Assembly: GCA_003551455.1 (NCBI GenBank)
Contig: PUMR01000032.1
Location: 1 to 15,653 of the forward strand
Length of the DNA: 15,653 nucleotides
Reading direction: 5' to 3'
Source: Mollicutes bacterium
GTDB taxonomy: Bacteria > Bacillota_I > Bacilli_A > Izemoplasmatales > Izemoplasmataceae
Each line of letters opens with the position of its first letter. Positions within the stretch are counted from its first letter, which is position 1. Positions 1-7,166 of this stretch are shown piece after piece. The translations under genes and the position numbers were made by a program. The notes under the pieces are model-generated. The model was not told where the DNA came from. It ran no database searches and saw nothing but the letters and a program-made list of their open reading frames with translations.

Positions 1-1462
1 CGTGTTCCATCAAAAGATGTCCGCTTCCGGTGGCCGCATAGTCTCCTTCGATGATCACCGTGCTTTGGTTGAGGGCGAGATGGGTGGAAGTCTGTGCCAT
101 GTCCCCCGACACGGTGAGGTCAAACCCGTTCAAGTCGAACGTGCCGCCATAGAGCATGAGGTCCCCTTCGACGGTGAGTTCGTGCGATAGCGTGTAATTG
201 GAGCGGAGCGTGAGGTCGCCCGGCCAGATGTGGCCGATGATTGTCGCCGACACGATCGGTCGGATCTCTCCCGTGAACGCGGTCGTTGCGAACTCGATCG
301 TGCCGCGGAAACGGGTCTGGTTCGCGAAGTGGATGTTCTCGGGGTTATCTAAACGAACATGCTGGAAATAGGATTGGTTGAAATCACGCATGTCGACTTC
401 TTGTTCTTCCGTGCCGTTAAAGATGACAAGATGATTGTCGGAGGGACGGAAATTGTCGCGGGTGTGAACCGAATACTGATGGATGTACACGTCTTTTCGG
501 AGTTCGAGGATCCCCTCGGTCAAAGTGCTCCCACCGGCGGTGAAGGTGAAATCGCCCTTGACAATGACGTGGTCGTCTTCTTGTTCCATCAAAAGATGTC
601 CGGTTCCGGTAGCCGCATAGTCCCCTTCGATGGTCACCGTGCCGCCGTTCACGAGTAGCGAACCGGCACCCTGCAAGAGATCCCCTTGCACGGTGAGGAT
701 GCGTTGGTTGACGTCCAGGGTGCGCGAGGAAAGGGAGAGATCCCCTGTGACTTCCAAGTCATGGGTGAGAGTATAGTTATCATAGATGGTCAAATCGCCT
801 TGCCAAACACCTCCGCTCACTGTCGCTGCGCCACTCAGCACAGGATCTCCCGTCGTGAAACCGCTCGTGAAGGTCACCGAGTCGCGGATGATGGCCCGGC
901 TGCTGAAATGGACACCGGCAGTATTGTCGATCTCCAGACGCCAGATGCGATGCTGTGAACTGTGGGGATATTGAAAATACACCGTCTGGACGGCGCTTCC
1001 CTTGAATCGCACTGTGTGGCTTCCCGAGGGCAGGAAATTGTCGCGGGTGTGTGTCGAGACGCGAAAAACAGAAAAATCCCCGCCGACTTCTAAAGTGCCG
1101 GCGGTCAGTTCGCTGCGGGCGCGGTAGGTGAAATCCCCGGTCACCATGAGGCCGTCATAGACGCTTTCCATGTAGAGCCAACCGCCGTTCATCTCGAAGT
1201 CACCGGCGACAATCAAAAGGCCTTCGCTGATGCGGAGCGTGCCCGAGTTCTGCGTGAAATCTCCATTGATCGTCAGGGTGTATCCGTTCAAATCCAACGT
1301 TCCCGAAGATAGCACGACATCATCATCGATCGTTTCATGCTTCGTCAAGGTCCAGTCACTATCGATTGTCATCGCCTTGACCGCTGGTAAATCCATCAAG
1401 AAAAACAGGAACATGAAACAAACAACGAGGATGACAAATCTCCGTAAGCTTCTTTTCCCCAT
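1..1462 (-). CDS. secreted tandem-repeat surface protein, partial (C-terminus beyond window)
   Basis: The minus-strand frame is open for 487 codons from an ATG at 1462 to the window edge, with a ribosome site (AGAGGTGG, 1467-1474) just upstream. Residues 1-30 form a signal peptide: basic start MGKRSLRRF, a hydrophobic stretch with MFLFFLMDL, and a likely cut after PAVKA. There is no lipobox cysteine. The rest is short beta-rich strands of the type GTLDLNGYTLTINGDF, arranged in a long repeat of about 193-195 residues: HTRDNFxPS occurs near residues 140 and 335, and ATGxGHLLME near 290 and 483. Two full repeats and the start of a third are visible. The style suggests a beta-solenoid or adhesin-like extracellular protein, but I recognise no named domain or enzyme motif. 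The true length and any C-terminal anchor are unknown. It is transcribed away from the aldehyde dehydrogenase gene. Confidence 0.85.
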   Translation of the reverse strand, partial: MGKRSLRRFVILVVCFMFLFFLMDLPAVKAMTIDSDWTLTKHETIDDDVVLSSGTLDLNGYTLTINGDFTQNSGTLRISEGLLIVAGDFEMNGGWLYMESVYDGLMVTGDFTYRARSELTAGTLEVGGDFSVFRVSTHTRDNFLPSGSHTVRFKGSAVQTVYFQYPHSSQHRIWRLEIDNTAGVHFSSRAIIRDSVTFTSGFTTGDPVLSGAATVSGGVWQGDLTIYDNYTLTHDLEVTGDLSLSSRTLDVNQRILTVQGDLLQGAGSLLVNGGTVTIEGDYAATGTGHLLMEQEDDHVIVKGDFTFTAGGSTLTEGILELRKDVYIHQYSVHTRDNFRPSDNHLVIFNGTEEQEVDMRDFNQSYFQHVRLDNPENIHFANQTRFRGTIEFATTAFTGEIRPIVSATIIGHIWPGDLTLRSNYTLSHELTVEGDLMLYGGTFDLNGFDLTVSGDMAQTSTHLALNQSTVIIEGDYAATGSGHLLMEH

Positions 1463-1527
1463 CAAACCACCTCTCAAATCGAATTGAGAGCCCTCCCTTG
1501 CGCTTGTGTATTCACTATCCCTCTTTT

Positions 1528-1565
1528 ATTATACCTTGGCGTTATTCGGTATGATAAACGTTATC
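1528..1565 (-). promoter_or_regulatory. possible promoter and dyad upstream of the repeat surface protein
   Basis: A perfect TATAAT reads on the minus strand at 1533-1528, about 65 bases before the start codon. No good -35 is present; the best candidate, TTTATC at 1558-1553, leaves a 19-base spacer. It overlaps a small dyad GATAA-ACG-TTATC (1553-1565), which could be an operator. Only the -10 is convincing. Confidence 0.4.
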
Positions 1566-1810
1566 TTCAGGTATATGGAAGTTATTATCAGGGATGTGCG
1601 GTGACCGGCTGAGATGTCATATAATTCGATGCATCCGTGAGAAACACATCGTTCTATGCCTTGTTCCCGCAAGAGAGGGGTTTTTCTGTCCGCCGATGAA
1701 GAGAATGCATGACCGACCCTGCGGCTCAGGGTCCGAGAAAGCTCTTGTATATCGGTATCGGCGTGTCCTCGCATATGATAGTATGAGGTTGAATCGAGGG
1801 AGGGTGAGTA
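1566..1810. other. intergenic region between divergent genes, with one perfect hairpin
   Basis: No convincing gene is seen here; the short open frames lack ribosome sites. The clearest structure is a perfect inverted repeat, GACCCTG-CGGCT-CAGGGTC (1715-1733), about 85 bases before the aldehyde dehydrogenase start. AAGAG and CTCTT flank it and could extend the pairing. No T-run follows, so it is a leader hairpin or an operator rather than an obvious terminator. I could not pick a good promoter for the downstream gene; TATGAT at 1774-1779 is the best -10-like hexamer. Confidence 0.4.
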
Positions 1811-1816
1811 TTGATC

Positions 1817-3172
1817 ATGGAACAATATGTCAAAGAACAGAGAGCCTACTTCCATAGCGGCGCGACCAGGCCCTACGCTTTCCGCAAAGAACAATTGCTC
1901 CGCTTGCGGCGGATGTTGAAAGAGAATGAGGAGGCGCTCTTGGACGCCTTGAAGAAAGACTTGCACAAATCACCATTTGAGGCTTATGCCACGGAAATCG
2001 GCATCCTTCTTCATTCAATCAACCACACCCTGAAACATCTGAAACGCTGGATGAAGGGAAGACGGGTGAAACGACCGCTCTTTCTCCGCTTCGCAAAGGC
2101 CGGGGTGGAATATGAGCCCAAGGGCACGGTGCTCATCATCGGTCCCTACAACTATCCTCTACAACTCTTGGTGGAGCCCTTGATCGGGGCTCTCGCAGCG
2201 GGAAACACGGCAATCGTGAAACCGTCCGAGTTTCCCGCGCACACGGAGAAACTCCTCGCGAGACTCGTAAACGAAACCTTCGACCCCCGGCTCGTCCATG
2301 CCGTCACAGGCGGTGTGGAAACCACGCAAGAACTCTTAAATATGCCTTTCGACCACATCTTCTTCACCGGTAGTACCCGGGTGGGACGCATCGTCTATCA
2401 AGCGGCCGCCGAGAATCTCGTCCCCGTCACCCTCGAGCTCGGCGGCAAGAGCCCTTGCATCATCGATGAGAGCGCAAAACTTGCTGTCGCCGCCAGACGC
2501 ATCGTCTTCGGCAAGCTCTTGAACGCCGGCCAGACCTGTATCGCTCCCGATTACCTCCTGGTCGACAAGAAGGTGAAGGGCGATTTGATCCGCCATCTGA
2601 AAGCGACACTCGAAGCGTTTTATCCCGACCCCGAGAAAAGCCTGGGCCGCATCATCAACGACAAGCATTTCGAGAGAATCGTCTCTTTGATCGATGAGGA
2701 CAAGGTCGTCTACGGGGGTGAATATGACAAAAAGAGCCGTTACATCGCGCCCACCATCCTTGATGGCATCACCTTCGAGGATGCCGTCATGCAAGAGGAG
2801 ATCTTCGGCCCGTTGTTGCCCATCATCGCCTATGAGGATCTCGAGGAGACCATCGAGACGCTGAAGGAGAAGCCCGCCCCGCTCGCCCTCTATGTATTCA
2901 CAGAAGATAAAACGGTGGCGCGAAAAGTCGTCGCGAACGTCCCCTTCGGCAACGGCGCCGTCAACGACACCATCTACCAAGTCGCGAACCCCCATCTTCC
3001 CTTCGGCGGGAGGGGTCAAAGCGGCATCGGCCACTATCACGGCAAGGCTTCCTTCGAGGCCTTCTCACACCGGAAGAGTCTCGTGGAAAGAAGCACGAAA
3101 TTCGATCCCGCCATCGCCTATCCTCCTCACACCAAAAGAAAGATGACCTGGATACGGAGACTCATGGGGTGA
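1817..3172 (+). CDS. aldehyde dehydrogenase, class 3-like (NAD(P)-dependent)
   Basis: This 451-residue protein has the aldehyde dehydrogenase hallmarks. They are the cofactor-binding segment GPYNYPLQLLVEP followed by AGNTAIVKPSE, the GSTRVG turn, the catalytic glutamate in VTLELGGKSP (E207) and the nucleophilic cysteine in NAGQTC (C241). EEIFGPLLPI and the C-terminal PFGGRGQSGIGHYHGKASF complete the set. The roughly 450-residue length and this C-terminus match the class 3/fatty-aldehyde branch (ALDH3, Bacillus YwdH-like), which oxidises medium or long-chain and aromatic aldehydes to acids. The ATG at 1817 is chosen over an in-frame TTG at 1811, because GGGAGGGTGAG upstream spaces better to the ATG. 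The C-terminus ends with a basic stretch (TKRKMTWIRRLMG) that could touch the membrane, as in fatty-aldehyde dehydrogenases; this is inference. It appears monocistronic. The actual substrate cannot be read from sequence. Confidence 0.94.
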   Translation: MEQYVKEQRAYFHSGATRPYAFRKEQLLRLRRMLKENEEALLDALKKDLHKSPFEAYATEIGILLHSINHTLKHLKRWMKGRRVKRPLFLRFAKAGVEYEPKGTVLIIGPYNYPLQLLVEPLIGALAAGNTAIVKPSEFPAHTEKLLARLVNETFDPRLVHAVTGGVETTQELLNMPFDHIFFTGSTRVGRIVYQAAAENLVPVTLELGGKSPCIIDESAKLAVAARRIVFGKLLNAGQTCIAPDYLLVDKKVKGDLIRHLKATLEAFYPDPEKSLGRIINDKHFERIVSLIDEDKVVYGGEYDKKSRYIAPTILDGITFEDAVMQEEIFGPLLPIIAYEDLEETIETLKEKPAPLALYVFTEDKTVARKVVANVPFGNGAVNDTIYQVANPHLPFGGRGQSGIGHYHGKASFEAFSHRKSLVERSTKFDPAIAYPPHTKRKMTWIRRLMG

Positions 3173-3181
3173 GACGCATTG

Positions 3182-3247
3182 TGCGCTCACCCTGGCATAT
3201 CGCGGATGAGCGCAAACTTTGATCGCGAGAAGACATCTAGGTTTTTT
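3182..3247 (+). terminator. weak terminator-like hairpin after aldehyde dehydrogenase
   Basis: The arms TGCGCTCA (3182-3189) and TGAGCGCA (3207-3214) pair perfectly across a 17-base loop, 10 bases after the stop codon. A run of six T appears only later, at 3242-3247. A competing pairing TCGCG/CGCGA overlaps it. The geometry is not canonical, so termination here is a guess. Confidence 0.35.
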
Positions 3248-3260
3248 ATATTGCGTTACT

Positions 3261-3290
3261 TTGGAATTTTTTTATTTAGGAACATATAAT
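3261..3290 (+). promoter_or_regulatory. promoter of the cytochrome b5-like lipoprotein gene
   Basis: TTGGAA (3261-3266), an 18-base spacer and a perfect TATAAT (3285-3290) form a sigma-A-type promoter in a locally AT-rich stretch. It lies about 30 bases before the ribosome site AAGGAGG (3308-3314). This shows the lipoprotein has its own transcription unit. Confidence 0.7.
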
Positions 3291-3319
3291 TGGAGTATCA
3301 AGCGAGGAAGGAGGCAATG

Positions 3320-3709
3320 ATGAAAAAGACACTGTTGGCTTCCCTGTTGCTTTTCGGGCTGTTCTTGCTTGCCGCGTGTAACGGGAACGACCTGAATGAC
3401 CGGACTCCCAATGACAACGACAATGGCAACAACGAAGAATTGCGGGAGTTCACGCTGGCCGAACTTTCCGAATATGACGGTCTTGACGGCCGTGACGCCT
3501 ATGTGGCCGTGGACGGCTATGTCTACGATGTCACCGCTTCGGCCTATTGGATCGATGGCGAACACCAGGGGGATATCCGGGCCGGACAGGATCTGACATA
3601 CGAGATCGACAACGTTTCTCCACACGGACGGAGCAATCTCGACAATGTCCCGAAAATCGGCATCCTCGTGGATGACGACAACGATACAGACAACGGCTAC
3701 GGCTATTGA
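3320..3709 (+). CDS. lipoprotein with cytochrome b5-like heme-binding domain
   Basis: This 129-residue protein begins with a lipoprotein signal peptide and lipobox (LLAAC, lipid-modified Cys at residue 20), so it should sit on the outer face of the cytoplasmic membrane. An Asn/Asp-rich linker (21-40) leads into a single domain at about 42-117. The pattern FTLAELSEYDG, AYVAVDGYVYDVT, GEHQGD, AGQDLT, SPHG and VPKIGIL matches the short bacterial cytochrome b5-like/steroid-binding family (PF00173). H82 and H102 are the likely heme ligands. An acidic tail ends in NGYGY. ATG 3320 is preferred to the adjacent ATG 3317 because AAGGAGG is then five bases away. It converges on a flavocytochrome gene, suggesting an electron-carrier role outside the membrane. 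Heme binding is likely but unproven; some relatives bind other ligands. Confidence 0.85.
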   Translation: MKKTLLASLLLFGLFLLAACNGNDLNDRTPNDNDNGNNEELREFTLAELSEYDGLDGRDAYVAVDGYVYDVTASAYWIDGEHQGDIRAGQDLTYEIDNVSPHGRSNLDNVPKIGILVDDDNDTDNGYGY

Positions 3710-3732
3710 TCCCTTTCCACAATACGACACCG

Positions 3733-3772
3733 AAAAAGACGCTTCCCGCACCGATGTGCCGGGAAGCGTCTT
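3733..3772. terminator. bidirectional terminator between convergent redox genes
   Basis: A 13-base-pair perfect stem pairs AAGACGCTTCCCG (3736-3748) with CGGGAAGCGTCTT (3760-3772), with a small inner CAC/GTG pairing in the loop. Five A at 3733-3737 supply the U-run for minus-strand transcripts; the plus-strand tail (CTTATT) is weaker. It serves both the lipoprotein and the flavocytochrome genes. Confidence 0.88.
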
Positions 3773-3787
3773 ATTCGTGGCGCTGAT

Positions 3788-5101
3788 TCAAGAGGGTTTC
3801 ATCTTGCGATAGAGCTTTTTCGCCTGGCGGATGACATCCTCGGCGAGGGTGCCGGTGAAACTGAAGGCCTCGTATTCGAGAAAACGGTGTCTGTCGGTGC
3901 CTTTGAACTGTTTTTTCAGGGCTTTGGCCATGGGAACGGGGCCGCACAAGAAGACGCCGGGCCTTCCTGTAAGATCGAGATCGGCGACTTGCAGGAAGCC
4001 GTCCTTGTCGCTTTCGGAAAAGTGGAAAGTGAAATTGTCCCATTTTTTGGCGAGTTCACGGAGATATTCCACATGCACGGCCTCTTCTTTCGTCCTGACC
4101 GAATAATACAGGGTGATGTGCTGGTCGGGCTTTTCCAAAGAGCGCAAGTGGCTCAAGAAGGGCGTGATGCCGATGCCTCCCGCCAGCCAGACTTGCGGGG
4201 AGGGCGCATCATCGAAGGTCATGTGGCCGTAGGGCTTGGTGATACGGATAATGTCGCCTTTTTCCAGATGGTCCTTGATCGCCTCGGTGAAATCGCCAAG
4301 CGCTTTTATCGTGAAAAAGATGGACGACGCCGTTCTCCCCGAAATCGAGAAGGGATGGGACACCCCGTTGAACGGGGGTTTGGCAATCTTCACGAAGGCG
4401 AACTGGCCCGTCTTGAAAGTGTAGGGCCCATCGAGCTCGACTTCTACTTCGGTCACATCAGGGGCCGCCATGGTCTTTTTGACCACCCGGCCTTGGTGCA
4501 CGAAGGCCGTCCTGCGGTAGACGAAAATCATATAGACACTCGAGAGAAGACCGACAAGGACCATGGCCATCATCCAGACGCCGAGGAGACTGAACGACAA
4601 AAGATCATAGGCACTGAGAGCAAAGGCGTGGTAGACGGCGATCAAGTAGGGGATGAGAAGCAGGCGGTGGATATAGCGCCAGTGTTCATATTTCAGGTAT
4701 TTGGCCAACAAGGCGACGATGGTCAGGCCGATAAAAAGATTCCGCGCCCAGCGCCCGGCAAAAGCCGGGTCGATAGGCAGATCGGCGCGGAAATAATAGA
4801 CGATCAAGTAGGAGAGCTGCGCGTGCAAAAAAATGGCGAGCACCGTAATCAAAGCCAGCCAGCGGTGGGTCGCATAGACGTTTTCCAACCCGGTGAAAAG
4901 CCAGGTGACAAAGCGGTTCTTCGTCGCGAGAAAAAAGACCAGCGTGAACCAGAGCAAAAGGTTGGCCCCCATCATCTGGCCGATGGTGCTTTCGAGGGTC
5001 TGGCCGATGATCGGTTCGGCACTGAGCCAAAGAAAGGCGTTCAACGCCATCAAAACGACGATGAACAAAAGCCCCTTCCAGGAAGTCCGCATGTATTTCA
5101 T
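3788..5101 (-). CDS. NOX/ferric-reductase-like transmembrane flavocytochrome b
   Basis: This 437-residue membrane protein should move electrons from NAD(P)H through FAD and two b-hemes across the membrane. The N-terminal half (about 8-200) contains roughly six hydrophobic helices (ferric reductase-like transmembrane domain). Histidine pairs H79/H93 and H145/H158 have 13 and 12 residues between them, the spacing of NADPH oxidases. The C-terminal half is a ferredoxin-reductase-type unit: FAD motif HPFSIS (249-254), nucleotide-binding GGIGITPF (308-315), CGP (386-388) and the near-terminal YEAFSF. ATG 5101 is chosen over one 33 bases upstream because GGAGGGTGAGG lies seven bases before it. It ends by convergence with the cytochrome b5 lipoprotein. 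The acceptor could be oxygen (superoxide production, as in streptococcal SpNOX), ferric iron, or the neighbouring lipoprotein; sequence does not decide. Confidence 0.9.
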   Translation of the reverse strand: MKYMRTSWKGLLFIVVLMALNAFLWLSAEPIIGQTLESTIGQMMGANLLLWFTLVFFLATKNRFVTWLFTGLENVYATHRWLALITVLAIFLHAQLSYLIVYYFRADLPIDPAFAGRWARNLFIGLTIVALLAKYLKYEHWRYIHRLLLIPYLIAVYHAFALSAYDLLSFSLLGVWMMAMVLVGLLSSVYMIFVYRRTAFVHQGRVVKKTMAAPDVTEVEVELDGPYTFKTGQFAFVKIAKPPFNGVSHPFSISGRTASSIFFTIKALGDFTEAIKDHLEKGDIIRITKPYGHMTFDDAPSPQVWLAGGIGITPFLSHLRSLEKPDQHITLYYSVRTKEEAVHVEYLRELAKKWDNFTFHFSESDKDGFLQVADLDLTGRPGVFLCGPVPMAKALKKQFKGTDRHRFLEYEAFSFTGTLAEDVIRQAKKLYRKMKPS

Positions 5102-5132
5102 GTCCTCACCCTCCGTATCCGTCTTTGTGTCC

Positions 5133-5157
5133 ATTCTATCAGAATTGCCGGATTCTA
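5133..5157 (-). promoter_or_regulatory. extended -10 promoter of the flavocytochrome gene with dyad
   Basis: On the minus strand TGA-TAGAAT (5141-5133) forms an extended -10 about 32 bases before the start; no clear -35 is present. Directly upstream an inverted repeat AGAAT-TGCCGG-ATTCT (5142-5157) overlaps the promoter and could be an operator. Both are short and need experimental support. Confidence 0.4.
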
Positions 5158-5211
5158 CGTTGTATCATGCCTGATGCTTTCAAAAATCCGCGGGAATCAT
5201 GTGCAAGACCT

Positions 5212-5240
5212 TTTACATCGGATCCGAAACTATTTATAAT
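5212..5240 (+). promoter_or_regulatory. promoter of the DJ-1/PfpI gene
   Basis: TTTACA (5212-5217), exactly 17 bases, then a perfect TATAAT (5235-5240). The predicted start of transcription near 5247 gives a leader of about 65 bases before the ATG. This is one of the best sigma-A promoters in the window. Confidence 0.8.
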
Positions 5241-5311
5241 GAGCTTGCGGGGATGTCTTCAATTTACGTGCCATGCCCGCAAAAAAAAGAAACCGTAAAG
5301 GGGAGAATCTC

Positions 5312-5818
5312 ATGAAAAAAGTAGCTATCCTGGTAGCGAACGTCTTCGAGGACAACGAACTCTTCTATCCGTACTTCCGTCTGTTGGAAGAAGGCTACAC
5401 CGTCGATCTCGTGGGCGCCGAGGCGGATATCGTCTACAAAAGCAAAAACGGTGCGCCCGTGAAAAGCCACAAAGCCGCCAAGGACGTCTCCGCCGAAGAC
5501 TATGACGCCGTCATCGTTCCCGGCGGCTATTCACCCGACCAGATGCGCCGGTCCAAAGCGATGGTCGACTTCGTCAAAGCCGTGGACAAAAGGAAAAAGC
5601 CCATCGCCGCCATCTGTCACGGGCCGTGGATGATGGCCTCCGCTTGCGACCTCAAAGGACGCACAGTCACCGGCTTCGATTCGATCAAGGACGACATGGT
5701 GAACGCGGGCGCCGCCTTCGTCGATGAAGAGGTCGTCGTCGACGGCCACCTCATCACTTCGAGGACACCGAAGGATCTGCCCGCCTTCTCCAAAGCCATC
5801 CTGCAAGCCTTGAAGTGA
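5312..5818 (+). CDS. DJ-1/PfpI family protein
   Basis: This 168-residue cytosolic protein covers the whole DJ-1/PfpI fold. It has the N-terminal strand VAILVANVFEDNEL with the conserved acid (E13), DAVIVPGGYSPD in the middle, and the nucleophile elbow AAICHGPWM with Cys102 and His103. It closes with a GRTVTGFDSIKDDMVNAGA segment and LITSRTPKDLPAF typical of the PfpI/YhbO branch. Family members have been described as general stress proteins, cysteine peptidases or glyoxalase/deglycase enzymes; the activity is debated, so only the family is certain. The ATG at 5312 follows AAAGGGGAG (5297-5305) and its own promoter. It is monocistronic, ending at a strong terminator. A role in carbonyl or redox stress would fit the nearby aldehyde dehydrogenase and flavocytochrome, but this is inference. 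Confidence 0.93.
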   Translation: MKKVAILVANVFEDNELFYPYFRLLEEGYTVDLVGAEADIVYKSKNGAPVKSHKAAKDVSAEDYDAVIVPGGYSPDQMRRSKAMVDFVKAVDKRKKPIAAICHGPWMMASACDLKGRTVTGFDSIKDDMVNAGAAFVDEEVVVDGHLITSRTPKDLPAFSKAILQALK

Positions 5819-5853
5819 GCTGACATCCGGCTCTCGACGGTCAAAGAGCCCCC

Positions 5854-5894
5854 AAAAGGACCTCATGCCCATTTTGACATGAGGTCCTTTTCTT
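5854..5894. terminator. rho-independent terminator after the DJ-1/PfpI gene
   Basis: AAAAGGACCTCATG (5854-5867) pairs over 14 bases with CATGAGGTCCTTTT (5878-5891), followed by CTTTG on the plus strand. On the minus strand it also has a TTTT tail, so it probably ends the converging two-gene membrane operon as well. Confidence 0.88.
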
Positions 5895-5938
5895 TGTGGC
5901 GATGGCAGTTGCAGGATGTTGGATGATGTGTCCTATCA

Positions 5939-6124
5939 TCATGCACCTTCTTTCTCGAGCATCTCGAAGACCAACAGGGCGACCACGAATAGCCATGCGA
6001 CGAAAGCCAAAAAGACGATGCCGATGCCGAGGTTGTCATGGACGTCGCGGGCAAAGAAGAAGCCGCCGAGCATGACCAGAGGCAGGCTCGTGGTGAGCGC
6101 CGAAAGACCGATGATCCGTTTCAT
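5939..6124 (-). CDS. small two-helix membrane protein of unknown function
   Basis: This 61-residue protein has two hydrophobic helices, about residues 4-24 (IIGLSALTTSLPLVMLGGFFF) and 33-54 (LGIGIVFLAFVAWLFVVALL). A short polar loop (ARDVHDN) lies between them and a charged tail (EMLEKEGA) follows. The start at 6124 is chosen over an upstream in-frame ATG because AAGGGGGTG lies six bases before it. It begins 38 bases after the stop of the upstream 248-residue protein and shares its strand, so the two are probably one operon. I do not recognise the family. It could be a small partner or stability factor of the upstream membrane-anchored protein, which is only inference. Confidence 0.7.
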   Translation of the reverse strand: MKRIIGLSALTTSLPLVMLGGFFFARDVHDNLGIGIVFLAFVAWLFVVALLVFEMLEKEGA

Positions 6125-6162
6125 TGTGTACACCCCCTTCATGTCCGATCAGATGCGTTCCA

Positions 6163-6909
6163 TCAATCGACAAAGATGAATTCGGGTGGTTCCCCTTCGA
6201 CTTCACCGATATCGTCGAACACCAGCACCATGGCGAGAAAGGGGTAGCAATTGCCATCCTTTCTTTCTCCATCGTTTCCATGGGTGATACGACAGTCCAT
6301 CAGGTTGAAACGGACGGTTATGACACCGTCGACGGCGGCGATATGAAAATAGCGGAAGTTCAGCGTGCCCCCGTCCGTGAAGGCCAGCCATTCCTCACGC
6401 TGTGCATCGCGAAGCACGGCGGATGTGAGGAGTGAGGACGGTGCCGTGAACCGCTCGTTCTCTTCATCATGGACAAACCAAGCCGGGTCGATCCGTTGCC
6501 ACTCGATGAGGTCAATAATATAGATGTGCTCCCCGTCATATTCACGACAACGCCAAGCGCCATCATCGGGGCCACAGATGTGATATGCGTCGTCTTGGTG
6601 GATAATATATACTTCTTCTTGGGAGTCCGGTACTTCATCTTCGGGAATCTCCACTCTGTAGATACCTTGTCCCATGACTTCGAAGAAAAAGCGCATATTT
6701 TCCATTCCTTCGAGTCCACTGACAACATCCACCTCCATGGTGTGTTTCTCCATACCGGTCAACTCGTCGAGGATGTGTCCCACGCCTTCTTTCTCGGCCC
6801 AGGGCAACCGATATTCCAAGAGCGGGTTCGGCTGCAAGATGAGCGCCGTCCCTCCGAAACCGAGCAAGACACCGACAAAAATCATGAAACCCGCTTTCCA
6901 CCTACCCAT
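6163..6909 (-). CDS. membrane-anchored hypothetical protein
   Basis: The protein is 248 residues long. An N-terminal helix (residues 6-26, AGFMIFVGVLLGFGGTALIL) acts as a signal anchor, with no lipobox. The remainder is hydrophilic, acidic and probably extracellular. Paired strands such as FFFEVMGQGIYRVEIPED, EEVYIIHQDDAYHIC and GAWRCREYDG resemble small beta-rich lipid or ligand-binding domains of the LolA/LppX style, but similarity is too vague to assign. Cysteines 112 and 121 sit in that region and could form a disulfide. The start has an AGGGGGGT ribosome site. It is the first gene of a two-gene unit with the 61-residue membrane protein. No catalytic motif is seen. Confidence 0.75.
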   Translation of the reverse strand: MGRWKAGFMIFVGVLLGFGGTALILQPNPLLEYRLPWAEKEGVGHILDELTGMEKHTMEVDVVSGLEGMENMRFFFEVMGQGIYRVEIPEDEVPDSQEEVYIIHQDDAYHICGPDDGAWRCREYDGEHIYIIDLIEWQRIDPAWFVHDEENERFTAPSSLLTSAVLRDAQREEWLAFTDGGTLNFRYFHIAAVDGVITVRFNLMDCRITHGNDGERKDGNCYPFLAMVLVFDDIGEVEGEPPEFIFVD

Positions 6910-6990
6910 GATACCCCCCTATTTGGTTTTCGTTTCTCGCCCTTACCGGAGCATGCTTATGTCATGACATACCGCCGTGAATAAAGGACC

Positions 6991-7019
6991 ATCATATATT
7001 ATCATTTTATCATCAAAAA
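6991..7019 (-). promoter_or_regulatory. probable promoter of the two-gene membrane operon
   Basis: On the minus strand TTTTTG (7019-7014), a 17-base spacer and TATGAT (6996-6991). The -10 matches at five of six positions; the -35 is weak. It lies in an AT-rich stretch about 80 bases before the 6909 start. Confidence 0.4.
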
Positions 7020-7100
7020 CGGAAAAAGGGTATTCATCGCAGAGAGAAGGGCAAGATAAACGTTCATGATTGTATTGTTCTTTCGTAATCGCCGTCCGCC

Positions 7101-7133
7101 AAAAAAGCCGCAAAGCAAGAAACTTTGCGGCTT
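7101..7133 (-). terminator. rho-independent terminator closing the LRR lipoprotein/remnant unit
   Basis: AAGCCGCAAAG (7105-7115) pairs with CTTTGCGGCTT (7123-7133) around a seven-base loop, and six A at 7101-7106 give a U-run for minus-strand RNA. It lies just after the stop of the decayed reading frame at 7167, as expected for the original 3' end of that gene. Confidence 0.85.
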
Positions 7134-7166
7134 CTTGGCATTCCCTTGTCCTTGTTCAGTAGTATA

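Noticed and set aside
1609..1616. CTGAGATG resembling the TPP riboswitch core
   Set aside because: The second TPP signature (ACCTGATC and the GGATAATGCC-type segment) is absent and the position does not fit the downstream gene.
1529..1966. 145-codon minus-strand frame across the aldehyde dehydrogenase start
   Set aside because: No ribosome site, overlaps the aldehyde dehydrogenase N-terminus, and the protein has no recognisable features.
3887..5239. 450-codon plus-strand open frame opposite the flavocytochrome
   Set aside because: The minus strand carries clear heme, FAD and NAD(P)H motifs; the plus frame is its charged, repetitive shadow.
1817..5818. Mycoplasma genetic code (TGA = Trp)
   Set aside because: Several genes end naturally at TGA followed by terminators, and tryptophans are encoded by TGG.
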